DNA of 64,000 nucleotides. Source: Endozoicomonas sp. G2_1. GTDB lineage: Bacteria > Pseudomonadota > Gammaproteobacteria > Enterobacterales > Alteromonadaceae. The translations under genes were made by a program, and so were the position numbers. Under the pieces are notes generated by a model. That model was not told the DNA's origin and ran no database searches. It saw only the letters and a program-made list of their open reading frames with translations. Below are positions 8,269 to 16,291 of this stretch, piece after piece (positions within the stretch are counted from its first letter, which is position 1; every line of letters starts with the position of its first letter). The DNA is taken from positions 62,001-126,000 of the forward strand of contig NZ_JAGHQT010000005.1 of NCBI RefSeq assembly GCF_017744155.1, in the 5' to 3' direction.

Positions 8269-9876
8269 TCACGCTTCACTTGCACGCTTTAACGATATAT
8301 CTATTTGCTGCTGGTCACGCCCTGCGTAATGCCTTGCAGCTTTGTTTGAATTTGCCCATTTGATTCCCCAATAAATCAAACTCACTAAGGCAAAAAGGTA
8401 AGCACCGGCCAATAGTACAATCGGCCACTGTGCGGGCTGCCAAATTTGGCAACAGATAAATTGATTGAGCACTTCATAAGTTAACGGCATAACACCAAGC
8501 ACAATTATCAAGGCTGCGTTTGGCTTTAACGCCAGTAGTGCTGCCAGTGGCATCAGATACCATGGAAATAAGACCGGACTAATCAATAAAGGAATGACAA
8601 GCGCCAACTGACAAGCGAGAATAAGTGGCTCCGACAGTAAGTAATTAATTGTTTTTAAATCGTTTTCTGCACTGGTAATTTCTTTGTTGACTACAGTCTG
8701 TTGATTGTTAAGTTGTTGCTGGCTATACGCCAATAAACCAACCACGACAATTAAGCTTGTTGTGATAGCGGTAAGTGCAATAACAAAAGCCTGTGGATTC
8801 AATTGATTGAGCAGTGAAAACAGTGGTGCGGCAAAGCGCCATTTCTCAAAAAACACCCCAATGCTGCCAACTGGGTAAAAACCTAGCGCGAGGGTAATAC
8901 CGTAACCTGCGATGATTACTGATAAGGCACTTAGCACTATGATTAAGCTACGTGGCCACGAAAAGTTGGCGAATACTAAGGGCATAAGTAGTACGAGCGG
9001 TAAAATTTTACAAAGCACACCTAGGCCAATACATATGCCAACCAGAGACAATTTATTGCGGTGCCAGTAATAGAGTGCGGCAACAACTGCGAGGGTTGAA
9101 AAAGCATCTAAGTGCAAACCTACACCGGTTTCAATAACTAGGATTGGCGATAGCGCAACTAACGGTAAGTGCTGTAATTTATTGTGAGCTTTAAGTAGTA
9201 AGTAGATGAAATATAAACTCGCGATACTGGCACCCGTTAGCATGAGCTGCCAAGCTAGTTGAGCACTTTCGACGCCGAAGTCAACACCAATATTGGCGGC
9301 AAAGGCAAAGATTGCCAATGCTAGTGGTGGATACAAGGTTGGATATTTAGCGTGCTCTGCTGGTGGTTGCCACAGCTCGCGCAAATGAGCCAAAGCGGGA
9401 TGGTCGTGACTGACTTGATAAGGGTCGAGACCCGTTAACGCGATACGGCCATCAAACAGGTAGCGGTCAACATCGTTCGAGGTGTAGGCATCTGCGCCAA
9501 TAAGTAGTAGCCTTGCCACTACACCAACTGCCAATACTAACCAAACAAAACTGTCTTGATCTTTAGTGACTGAGTTGGCGTTCAGTGTTTTGAGCCCGCA
9601 ATACCAAACAGCCAACATCAATAGCATCATCAAGGTAAATTGGCCGATAACCATATTACCGAAACTAAAGTTAATTGAAATACCGGCAATTGTTGGGGCT
9701 TGTAAACCCGCTAATAACTCACCGTGAAGCTGACCAAACCAATGGCTCGAGCCAGTTAACACCAATACTGCTATTAAGTTTAAATAAACTAAGCCGTTCT
9801 TACTTGATTGCGCTAAAACTTCTTGTTTGCAAACAGATAAAGTCGTTAATTTTGGCTCAGTGATTGGTCTATTCAT
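8269..9876 (-). CDS. GT87/DUF2029-like polytopic glycosyltransferase
   Basis: A 535-residue integral membrane protein with about eleven hydrophobic segments. Between early helices a periplasmic loop carries SNDVDRYLFDGR and GLDPY followed by YPTLYPPLA, as in polyprenyl-phosphate-sugar dependent mannosyl transferases (GT87/DUF2029). The acidic pair in DVD is the likely catalytic site. The open frame runs upstream to a GTG at 10014, but that would overlap the preceding gene by 121 bases, so I place the start at the ATG at 9876, 18 bases after the previous stop. With the DPM1-like enzyme it would make a lipid-sugar donor/acceptor pair. The acceptor is unknown. Confidence 0.78.
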   Translation of the reverse strand: MNRPITEPKLTTLSVCKQEVLAQSSKNGLVYLNLIAVLVLTGSSHWFGQLHGELLAGLQAPTIAGISINFSFGNMVIGQFTLMMLLMLAVWYCGLKTLNANSVTKDQDSFVWLVLAVGVVARLLLIGADAYTSNDVDRYLFDGRIALTGLDPYQVSHDHPALAHLRELWQPPAEHAKYPTLYPPLALAIFAFAANIGVDFGVESAQLAWQLMLTGASIASLYFIYLLLKAHNKLQHLPLVALSPILVIETGVGLHLDAFSTLAVVAALYYWHRNKLSLVGICIGLGVLCKILPLVLLMPLVFANFSWPRSLIIVLSALSVIIAGYGITLALGFYPVGSIGVFFEKWRFAAPLFSLLNQLNPQAFVIALTAITTSLIVVVGLLAYSQQQLNNQQTVVNKEITSAENDLKTINYLLSEPLILACQLALVIPLLISPVLFPWYLMPLAALLALKPNAALIIVLGVMPLTYEVLNQFICCQIWQPAQWPIVLLAGAYLFALVSLIYWGIKWANSNKAARHYAGRDQQQIDISLKRASEA

Positions 9877-9893
9877 AACAGAGTGATTAGCCG

Positions 9894-11435
9894 TTACGAC
9901 TCTTGTGCCAGCTTGTGATAGCTGCGCATACTGGCGATTGAAGTGGTGAAAAAGCCCAGTAGCAACAAGAGTAAAAATGGCGCCATAAACCAGTGCTGAT
10001 TGGCGATTGCCCACACTAAAACTAAGGCGTAAACCAATGCTACAGCAAGCTCGAATAAAGCGCCGCGCGGCGCTACCGCTCGATAAAATTGCTCTGATAG
10101 GCTTTCAGTACTTCGTTCTACTTCGGTCGTTGGGGTAGCTTGTTCAATCGCTACTGTGTTGTTAGGCAAGTCGTCAGTCTCGGCTAATTCACCGCTTTTA
10201 GGAGTGCGAACAAAGTCACTTTGCTCTTTGCGCAAGGCTTCATAACCCGCTCGCGCATTGTTAGTGGCTAGTTGAATACCCATTAGCATCAGCCTTGGCA
10301 GACGAATGATGGCGTAAAATTTCGAATGCCCAAGTGCTACTTGACCATAAAACAAATAAACTAAGTGGCTGATAGACGCTAACATCAATAGCGGTAAATC
10401 CAGCCACGGCGCATCATATAAATCGTATGCTTGCCTGATCCACAGGGTTGGAATTAAAAACACTAAGGTATCGATTAACATCACTAAATAAGCGAGGTTA
10501 TTCGACAAGTGAAAGCTGGCTTCCAGTTTGGTTTTTAACGGTAATTTTGAGCGCCAAACGGTTGGTAGCATTTTTAGCATCACTTGAACGCCACCCTTGG
10601 CCCAGCGGTGTTGTTGGCTCTTAAAGGCGTTAATATCGGCAGGAATTTCTCCGGCACAACCGACGTCATTTAAGTAAATCATGCGCCAACCTTTGATTTG
10701 TGCGCGATAACTTAAATCTAAATCTTCAGTCAGAGTGTCTGCACTCCAATGGCCAGCGTCGACAATCGCTGTAGTGCGCCAAATGCCTGCGGTGCCATTA
10801 AAGTTGAATAGTTTGTTGCTGGCGCTGCGCACCTGTTGCTCAAGGGCAAAGTGAGCGTCGAGCATAATTGCTTGGCTTTGGGTCAGTTCACTACTGGCTT
10901 TGTTTAGGTGTTCCCAGCGAAATTGCACCATGCCAACATCATTTTCAAAAAAATAGTGAATGTTGTTTTTCAGCAAATCCGGTTCAGGCAAAAAATCAGC
11001 ATCAAAAATGGCAATAAATTCACCCGTTGCAGTCGCCATCGCATCTTTTAGTGCACCAGCCTTAAAGCCATGGCGGTTTTCTCGTTGTACGTGCTCGATA
11101 TTGATACCGCGCTGCTGATGATGCTCAACACGATCAGCAATAACGTCACTGGTGCTATCGGTAGAATCATCAACAATTTGAATTTGTAGCTTGTCTTGCG
11201 GATAGTCAAATGCGGCTACCGCATCGACAATACGCTCAGCGACAAAACGTTCGTTGTAGAGCGGGATTTGGACGGTAATTGTTGGTAAGTCGGCAAACTT
11301 TTCAACAATTTGCGGTTTAACGTCGCGATAGCGATAACGACGAAAAACCATAGATAAACGGTGCAAACCAAATAAAGACAGCACCAGCAATAAAACAAAG
11401 TGCCCAATCAGGACACTTATTGCGATCACAGACAT
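9894..11435 (-). CDS. Processive-type GT2 glycosyltransferase, cellulose synthase/CslA-like
   Basis: A 513-residue inner-membrane GT2. One N-terminal helix (about 4-26) is followed by a catalytic domain with the full D,D,D,QxxRW signature: DDS (89-91), DAD (145-147), TED (236-238) and QQHRW (274-278). Two helix pairs follow, separated by a soluble stretch (about 395-450). The sequence is closer to glucomannan synthase-like (CslA) enzymes than to BcsA: there is no PilZ domain and no bcsB/C/Z neighbour. It may extend a beta-linked glycan or act once on a lipid acceptor. The start lies 4 bases after the stop of the outer-membrane protein gene. Confidence 0.85.
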   Translation of the reverse strand: MSVIAISVLIGHFVLLLVLSLFGLHRLSMVFRRYRYRDVKPQIVEKFADLPTITVQIPLYNERFVAERIVDAVAAFDYPQDKLQIQIVDDSTDSTSDVIADRVEHHQQRGINIEHVQRENRHGFKAGALKDAMATATGEFIAIFDADFLPEPDLLKNNIHYFFENDVGMVQFRWEHLNKASSELTQSQAIMLDAHFALEQQVRSASNKLFNFNGTAGIWRTTAIVDAGHWSADTLTEDLDLSYRAQIKGWRMIYLNDVGCAGEIPADINAFKSQQHRWAKGGVQVMLKMLPTVWRSKLPLKTKLEASFHLSNNLAYLVMLIDTLVFLIPTLWIRQAYDLYDAPWLDLPLLMLASISHLVYLFYGQVALGHSKFYAIIRLPRLMLMGIQLATNNARAGYEALRKEQSDFVRTPKSGELAETDDLPNNTVAIEQATPTTEVERSTESLSEQFYRAVAPRGALFELAVALVYALVLVWAIANQHWFMAPFLLLLLLGFFTTSIASMRSYHKLAQES

Positions 11436-11439
11436 AAGT

Positions 11440-12297
11440 TTAGAACACTCGTGTTAAACCAAGTTGAATACTGTCACCGTCTAGGGTGTTTTTACCGTAA
11501 ATATCTTTGGTGTAAGTCAGTTCGAGGCCCCATTTGTTTTTTGAACTCGAATCAAATGTCCAACCTGCGGTTAGTTCCCACTTACCCGAATCAAATTCTG
11601 GGACAACAGACAAGTTAGCGTTGGTGTTGTCAACGTCATCGGCGTTTTCTGCACTGAGTACACCGTCCAGTTTAGTGCGCAAATAGAGGTTTTTATTGAC
11701 GTTAAAACCGTACTCAAGCAAGTAGCGATATTCGTCTGATGGTGCGTCTGTGCGCAAGCGGTAACCGAACTCAGCGCCAACATAGCCATATTGGTTTAAG
11801 CTTTTGCCGAGTAATACTCTAAGCTCGTAGTCTTCTTGACCGTTACCAAGGGCTAGTGGTTCATCTTCGTCGTACAAATAAGGTAGTTTGGCAAGAAAAG
11901 AGGTTGATAACACAAATGGTTCAGCCTGCCACTGGTAGCGAATACCTATTTCGGCATCGCCTAAACCATTGTTGGTTTGTACTAGGCCGTTAGCGTCAGT
12001 TTGCTCTAGTGATTGATAGAGTAATTGGCCGTAAATAGCAAAGTTATTACCCAAGCCGTACTCGCCGTAAAAAGAGGTGTTTTCACCGATAAACTCAGAG
12101 AAGTTATCGTTTTCGCCGCGAAACTCGTCAGCCTCGTAGTAGGCATAAGCGAATTTGTTGTAGCCTTCACCTTTACCTGCAACCCAGGCACCGGCATTGG
12201 CGAGATTTGAACAAAAAATGGCAACGGCGGAGGTGCCGACAACCGCTAATGCAGATTTTGAGCGCTGAGATATCGCGAGCTTGCGCAAATTAAACAT
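11440..12297 (-). CDS. Putative outer-membrane beta-barrel protein heading the cluster
   Basis: A 285-residue exported protein. An N-terminal signal peptide ends ANA before GAWVAG (about residue 36). The mature part is made of alternating amphipathic strands rich in Tyr, Gly and Asn and ends LGLTRVF with a terminal Phe, the usual barrel C-terminus. I recognise no named family. It is the first gene of the ten-gene minus-strand cluster and is followed by a membrane glycosyltransferase 4 bases later, suggesting export or surface display of the cluster product. The ATG has GAGGG 6 bases upstream. It could instead be a general porin-like protein. Confidence 0.72.
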   Translation of the reverse strand: MFNLRKLAISQRSKSALAVVGTSAVAIFCSNLANAGAWVAGKGEGYNKFAYAYYEADEFRGENDNFSEFIGENTSFYGEYGLGNNFAIYGQLLYQSLEQTDANGLVQTNNGLGDAEIGIRYQWQAEPFVLSTSFLAKLPYLYDEDEPLALGNGQEDYELRVLLGKSLNQYGYVGAEFGYRLRTDAPSDEYRYLLEYGFNVNKNLYLRTKLDGVLSAENADDVDNTNANLSVVPEFDSGKWELTAGWTFDSSSKNKWGLELTYTKDIYGKNTLDGDSIQLGLTRVF

Positions 12298-12625
12298 GTT
12301 TTACCCTCTATCATTTTTGTTAGCTTATACCCCTTGGTATAAGTTATGGCTGTGCCTTTTTTGTTCAGGCTGTCATGTAGAGGGAATGATAAAGATTATT
12401 ATTTCAGTGATTTTGCCGGTTTATAAATTTGATATAAATTTGTGATACTTTCGTGATAACTATGACGGTAACATGACAAATTTAATTGAAATTTTCATAT
12501 AAACAAATGAATTTGTTATAAAATAATGGAGGTAGTAGCTAGCCGAGAACTCTGCGCAACGGTGGTACTAAGTGATTTTCTAAACAACTATTTTAGCATT
12601 TAAATTGTGTAATTTTTGTCGTGAC
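12298..12625. other. Intergenic region upstream of the arsenic cluster
   Basis: This 328-base AT-rich spacer must contain the promoter of the minus-strand cluster. Besides the palindrome at 12324-12343 it holds two direct copies of ATAAATTTG (12423-12431 and 12434-12442) at 11-base spacing, and a 7-base inverted pair CCCTCTA/TAGAGGG (12304-12310, 12378-12384). No gene or convincing -35/-10 pair was seen. Confidence 0.5.
12324..12343. promoter_or_regulatory. Perfect palindrome upstream of the arsenic cluster (candidate operator)
   Basis: CTTATACC, a 4-base spacer CCTT, then GGTATAAG: an 8-base perfect inverted repeat ending 27 bases before the first start of the cluster. Placement and symmetry fit a dimeric repressor site overlapping the transcription start. 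A hairpin in the leader is the alternative; no T-run follows. No regulator gene is adjacent. Confidence 0.45.
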
Positions 12626-12961
12626 TTATCGAGTATTTGATTTCGTTGGAAAGAGGTTTTTAGTGATGACTAAAATTACGCCAAACACTTCTGCTAATGT
12701 GCCACCCATATATAGATTAAGTGACCATTCGTCGAAAGACAGCCAACCGAACCCTACGCAGAAAAATGCAATGTTCATCACGATTAATTGGCCGATTAAT
12801 ATATAAACAAACCAACGAGCATAAGATTTTTTTAATTCGCGATCTGCTTTGGAATCTTCGACCCGTTCATTGACTAAAAGATCGGTCGCTGATGTTTTAC
12901 TTTTGTCTTGCAAACTGGCTTTTATTGACGCAGCTAAAGTTCCCTTTTCTTTTTCCTGCAT
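12626..12961 (-). CDS. Small two-helix membrane protein paired with an ImmA/IrrE peptidase
   Basis: A 111-residue protein of unrecognised family. The first 55 residues are charged and hydrophilic. Two membrane segments follow (about residues 50-72 and 80-100), separated by a short loop, with a basic tail. The ATG at 12961 overlaps the TGA of the upstream peptidase gene (TGATG); a TTG one codon earlier is the only alternative. Tight coupling suggests the two proteins act together, for example as membrane target or partner of the peptidase. No function can be stated. Confidence 0.7.
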   Translation of the reverse strand: MQEKEKGTLAASIKASLQDKSKTSATDLLVNERVEDSKADRELKKSYARWFVYILIGQLIVMNIAFFCVGFGWLSFDEWSLNLYMGGTLAEVFGVILVITKNLFPTKSNTR

Positions 12962-13455
12962 CAAAGTAGCCTTAAGTTTTTTAATCGATGTTTGACAGCT
13001 TCAGGTGAAACACCAAAGAATAAGGCGATTTCAAAGTGACTTTTTTTATTTTGAAGTAATGCTTTTATTACTTTTTCGGGCATCAATAGGTTTGCGGCAA
13101 ACTTATTGGCAAAGACTTCTTCGGGATCACTGCCACTGGCGGCGCTTGGACCACGTAAATCGACATACTCGTATTCAGTACTTTGATCATTTGATTGGAT
13201 GCGCGAGATGTAATGGCCTAGTTCATGTGAACAGGTAAATCTTTTGCGATTGCTGTGGTCGCTATGGTGAAGCGCAATAATGGGTTCAGTACCTGCTTCT
13301 TTTATTAAGGCACCAGAAACAGACTCAGGTAACTCGGTATCTAGTACCTGTAGTCCTAATTTTTGCGCAATAGAAACAGGATCAACAGGGAAGCCCTTGT
13401 TTGTCCATAGAGTTTCTAAAATTTTATTCGCTTCTGTTTCAGGGTTGAGTGCCAT
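12961..13455 (-). CDS. ImmA/IrrE-family metallopeptidase
   Basis: A 164-residue zinc peptidase-like protein. HELGH at residues 77-81 is the zinc motif, and the acidic EEVFANKFAANLLMP block (112-126) gives the third ligand. The C-terminus (about 145-160) resembles a small helix-turn-helix (FGVSPEAVKHRL). Members cleave repressors or act as toxin-side partners in stress and mobile-element circuits. Usually an XRE repressor lies next door; here the partner is a small membrane protein instead. The ATG has AGGA 7 bases upstream. About 110 bases of AT-rich DNA separate it from the thiamin operon, so it has its own promoter. Confidence 0.85.
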   Translation of the reverse strand: MALNPETEANKILETLWTNKGFPVDPVSIAQKLGLQVLDTELPESVSGALIKEAGTEPIIALHHSDHSNRKRFTCSHELGHYISRIQSNDQSTEYEYVDLRGPSAASGSDPEEVFANKFAANLLMPEKVIKALLQNKKSHFEIALFFGVSPEAVKHRLKNLRLL

Positions 13456-13569
13456 TAAATTTCCTAAAAGAGAAATTTTTCACGCTTTATACAGTGTTTT
13501 TTTGAAAAATCAATATGTGTGTGTTTTTATACAGTAGTACACAAGATAAGCGGCTGTCAACTGATCAGC

Positions 13570-15192
13570 TTATAGTCGACGTTTTAACTCAGCCACCACT
13601 TGTTCTGGAGACTCTGCTTCAGTAATGGCGGTGACTACCGCGATACTATCAACACCTGTCGTTACCACTGCATCAATGTTGCTGTGGTTAATACCGCCAA
13701 TGGCCACCATAGGTTGAGTTGGCTGGGTATTCATCATCATTTTAAGGTTGTCTAAACCTTGTATTTGCCCCGTCATATCTTTAGTAGTAGTGGGGAAAAT
13801 AGCGCCAAAAGCGAGGTAAGATGGTTTTAATTGCTGGCTTGCTAAAAACTCGTAAATACCGTGGCTGCTAATACCTAAGCGAATTCCGGCGTTGGCAATA
13901 GCGCTTAGGTCGGCATCGGCGACATCCTCTTGGCCGAGGTGAATACCGTAGGCGCGGTGTTTTATCGCTAGTTGCCAGTGATCATTAATAAACAAGCGAG
14001 TCTTGCTATCGCGATATAATTCAATTGCGGCTTTTATCGTCGCTTCAAGGGTATCGCCGCTTAGACCTTTGACTCGCAGCTGAATAATGTTGAGCCCAAG
14101 CGGTTTTAACCTTTCTAACCAAGCCAGTGAGTCAACAACCGGATAAAGACCGAGTTTTTCATCCTCAGCGAGTTCAAGTGAGGCAAAATCTTTGTTTTTA
14201 TCTTGCAGGTTAACGTTATTCACTACTGCCGGTAAAAATGGCGATAGTGCTTGTTTTCCTTGTAATTCACTAGAAACGGGAAACTGTCGAAAAGCGCCGT
14301 AGTAGTTAGTGTTATTGTACTCCGCCGCCAAGCCTCTAGAGATAAAAGCTTTGGTTAAGGTGAAAGCATCGCGCACCAGATAACCTTGCGCGATAAAGCA
14401 ACTGATGGCGGTGGCAAAGCTGCAACCGCCGCCGTGGCTATGACTTGTATTAATCCGTGGCGTACTCAGTTGGTAAACTTGGGTAAGATGTTTTTGTGCT
14501 AAAGAAGTTAACGGATGGCCAGTCTCTAAATGGCTAATTTTGTGTAAACAGTAATCGCGACAGTTGTTTTCGTGTTGGTTGTTAGCTTCACCGTTACATT
14601 CACTGTTGCTTTCAATATGGCCGCCTTTAATGATCACGGTATTGACGCCAAGCGATTGAATTTGCTCGGCAAGCGCAGCGATGTCGCTTTGGCTATCGAC
14701 ATAAAAAGCGCTGACCATGGCGATTGCCTCAGGCATATTCGGGCAAAGAATATCAATTAAAGGCAACAAGGCTTTCAGAAGTGTTGGTGTCAGTTGACTA
14801 AATCGGCCGCCAACACTGGCACTGGCGACAGGGTCATAAACCACTTTTAGCTCTGGTAATCGCTGTTTAAGGCTATGCAGTGTTTCCGTTAACCAAAGCA
14901 ATTGTTGATCATTGGCAATTAGGCCGATTTTGATGACATTGGGCTTTTTGTCAGTGAATAAACACTCAACCTGCTCGGCCAATACTTCAACTGATACTGG
15001 ATTCACTGCCAGCAAGCTTTCAGCATTTTGTGTGGTGTTAGCAGTAATAATTGGGCAAAGTTCAGTAAAGTTGTCAGCATTTGAAAAACATTGAGCGGTT
15101 TTAATATCGGCGGCAATACCAGCTCCGCCTGAGCAATCGTGGCCTGAGATTGACCAAATAATTTTGTGTTTAGTAATGGTTTGGTTTTTCAT
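13570..15192 (-). CDS. thiDE: Fused HMP-P kinase / thiamin phosphate synthase
   Basis: A 540-residue bifunctional enzyme of thiamin synthesis. Residues 1-290 are the ThiD ribokinase-like domain, phosphorylating hydroxymethylpyrimidine (phosphate); the N-terminal SGHDCSGGAGIAADIK segment binds the pyrimidine and GGGCSFA (about 255-261) is the anion hole. Residues 345-540 are the ThiE TIM barrel coupling pyrimidine and thiazole phosphates, with LGQEDVADAD and FGAIFPTTTKD. Fusions of these two occur in marine gammaproteobacteria. It is the last gene of the operon, 28 bases after thiG, under the upstream TPP riboswitch. Confidence 0.96.
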   Translation of the reverse strand: MKNQTITKHKIIWSISGHDCSGGAGIAADIKTAQCFSNADNFTELCPIITANTTQNAESLLAVNPVSVEVLAEQVECLFTDKKPNVIKIGLIANDQQLLWLTETLHSLKQRLPELKVVYDPVASASVGGRFSQLTPTLLKALLPLIDILCPNMPEAIAMVSAFYVDSQSDIAALAEQIQSLGVNTVIIKGGHIESNSECNGEANNQHENNCRDYCLHKISHLETGHPLTSLAQKHLTQVYQLSTPRINTSHSHGGGCSFATAISCFIAQGYLVRDAFTLTKAFISRGLAAEYNNTNYYGAFRQFPVSSELQGKQALSPFLPAVVNNVNLQDKNKDFASLELAEDEKLGLYPVVDSLAWLERLKPLGLNIIQLRVKGLSGDTLEATIKAAIELYRDSKTRLFINDHWQLAIKHRAYGIHLGQEDVADADLSAIANAGIRLGISSHGIYEFLASQQLKPSYLAFGAIFPTTTKDMTGQIQGLDNLKMMMNTQPTQPMVAIGGINHSNIDAVVTTGVDSIAVVTAITEAESPEQVVAELKRRL

Positions 15193-15220
15193 TTGCTGTG
15201 TACTTATTTTGTGTTTTAGC

Positions 15221-16060
15221 CTAACTGTCTGCTTGGTGCCAAAATGGTGTCGCTAAGGTTGGCGTGCTTGCTTGCGCGGTTTGGCGCTCTGGCATTAAGC
15301 CAGCGCAGTAGGCGATACGGCCTGCTTCAACTGCCAATTTGAAGGCGGTTGCCATGGCAACGGGTTGTTGTGCTAAGGCAACTGCGGAGTTGAGTAACAC
15401 GCCATCAAAGCCCATTTCCATCGCTAAACTGGCATCTGAAGGCTTTCCGATACCTGCGTCGATAATCAGGGTAGATTGCGGCAAACGGGCGCGAATTGTC
15501 TCTAAGTTGTAGCGATTGAGTAAACCTTTGCCAGTGCCAATTGGCGACGCCCACGGCATAATCACTTCGCAGCCCAAGTCGTATAAGCGCTGACAAAGCA
15601 CTAAATCGTCGGTGCAATAGGGCAGTACTTTAAAGCCATCGGCAACCAGTTGTTTGGCGGCGGCAACCAGTTCAATTGCATCGGGTTGTAAGTTGTAGTC
15701 GTCGCCAATAACTTCTAGTTTCAGCCAATCAGTACCGAACAATTCCCGTGACATATAGGCGAGGTTAATCGCTTCTTTTGCCGTTTTACAACCTGCTGTG
15801 TTGGGCAACAACTTGAGTTGGTGTTCGTTGCTCAAGGTTTGAATGTATTGCCAAATTTGTTCACCGCCATTGGTCTCTGGCGCTTGGCGTTTTAACGACA
15901 GGGTAATTATTTGGCTACCAGTGGCAATTACCGATTCTTTCATAATATCTGGCGATGGATACAGAGCTGTGCCAATCAGTAAACGGCTAGCCATTTGGCT
16001 GCCATAAATATTGAGACTGTTGTTGACTTCGCTGTTAGTTGAATGGTTAGTGGCTGACAT
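15221..16060 (-). CDS. thiG: Thiazole synthase ThiG
   Basis: A 279-residue TIM-barrel enzyme that builds the thiazole phosphate ring from deoxyxylulose phosphate, dehydroglycine and ThiS thiocarboxylate. The substrate lysine lies in the WLKLEVIGD segment, followed by VLPYCTDD and the phosphate-binding [11 protein letters not shown] near the C-terminus. A non-conserved N-terminal tail of about 20 residues precedes the usual start. AAGGGGG lies upstream of the ATG, and thiS ends three bases before it. The glycine-derived imine would come from ThiO encoded in the same operon. Confidence 0.97.
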   Translation of the reverse strand: MSATNHSTNSEVNNSLNIYGSQMASRLLIGTALYPSPDIMKESVIATGSQIITLSLKRQAPETNGGEQIWQYIQTLSNEHQLKLLPNTAGCKTAKEAINLAYMSRELFGTDWLKLEVIGDDYNLQPDAIELVAAAKQLVADGFKVLPYCTDDLVLCQRLYDLGCEVIMPWASPIGTGKGLLNRYNLETIRARLPQSTLIIDAGIGKPSDASLAMEMGFDGVLLNSAVALAQQPVAMATAFKLAVEAGRIAYCAGLMPERQTAQASTPTLATPFWHQADS

Positions 16061-16063
16061 CGA

Positions 16064-16273
16064 TTATCCCCCTTGAATTGGGCTAAAAATATCTAGGCTA
16101 TCGCCTTTATTCACTTGGGTAGTTTGATAATCAGCCTTGCCGACAAAGCCTTGATTGAGCGCAAGAGCAAAATGAGCGGGTAGTGACAGCTGCTCTTGAT
16201 AGCGCGCCAATAAATCAGCAATGGTGATACTGGCGTCGATATCATAGGGTTTGCCGTTAATGTGAATGGTCAT
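16064..16273 (-). CDS. thiS: Sulfur carrier protein ThiS
   Basis: A 69-residue ubiquitin-fold sulfur carrier ending in the diagnostic Gly-Gly, which is adenylated and thiocarboxylated to feed sulfur to ThiG. The longer frame opens with TTG at 16288; the ATG at 16273 gives the normal ThiS length. It lies between thiO and thiG, each a few bases away. No ThiF adenylyltransferase gene is in the operon. Confidence 0.95.
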   Translation of the reverse strand: MTIHINGKPYDIDASITIADLLARYQEQLSLPAHFALALNQGFVGKADYQTTQVNKGDSLDIFSPIQGG

Positions 16274-16291
16274 TTTGGTATTTTCCAATGT

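Noticed and set aside
9877-10014. Upstream extension of the GT87-like gene from a GTG at 10014
   Set aside because: It would overlap the CslA-like gene by 121 bases, and the extension has no support; the ATG at 9876 follows the previous stop.
9894-11435. Cellulose synthase operon
   Set aside because: No PilZ domain, bcsB, bcsC or bcsZ; the neighbours are arsenic and lipid-sugar genes.
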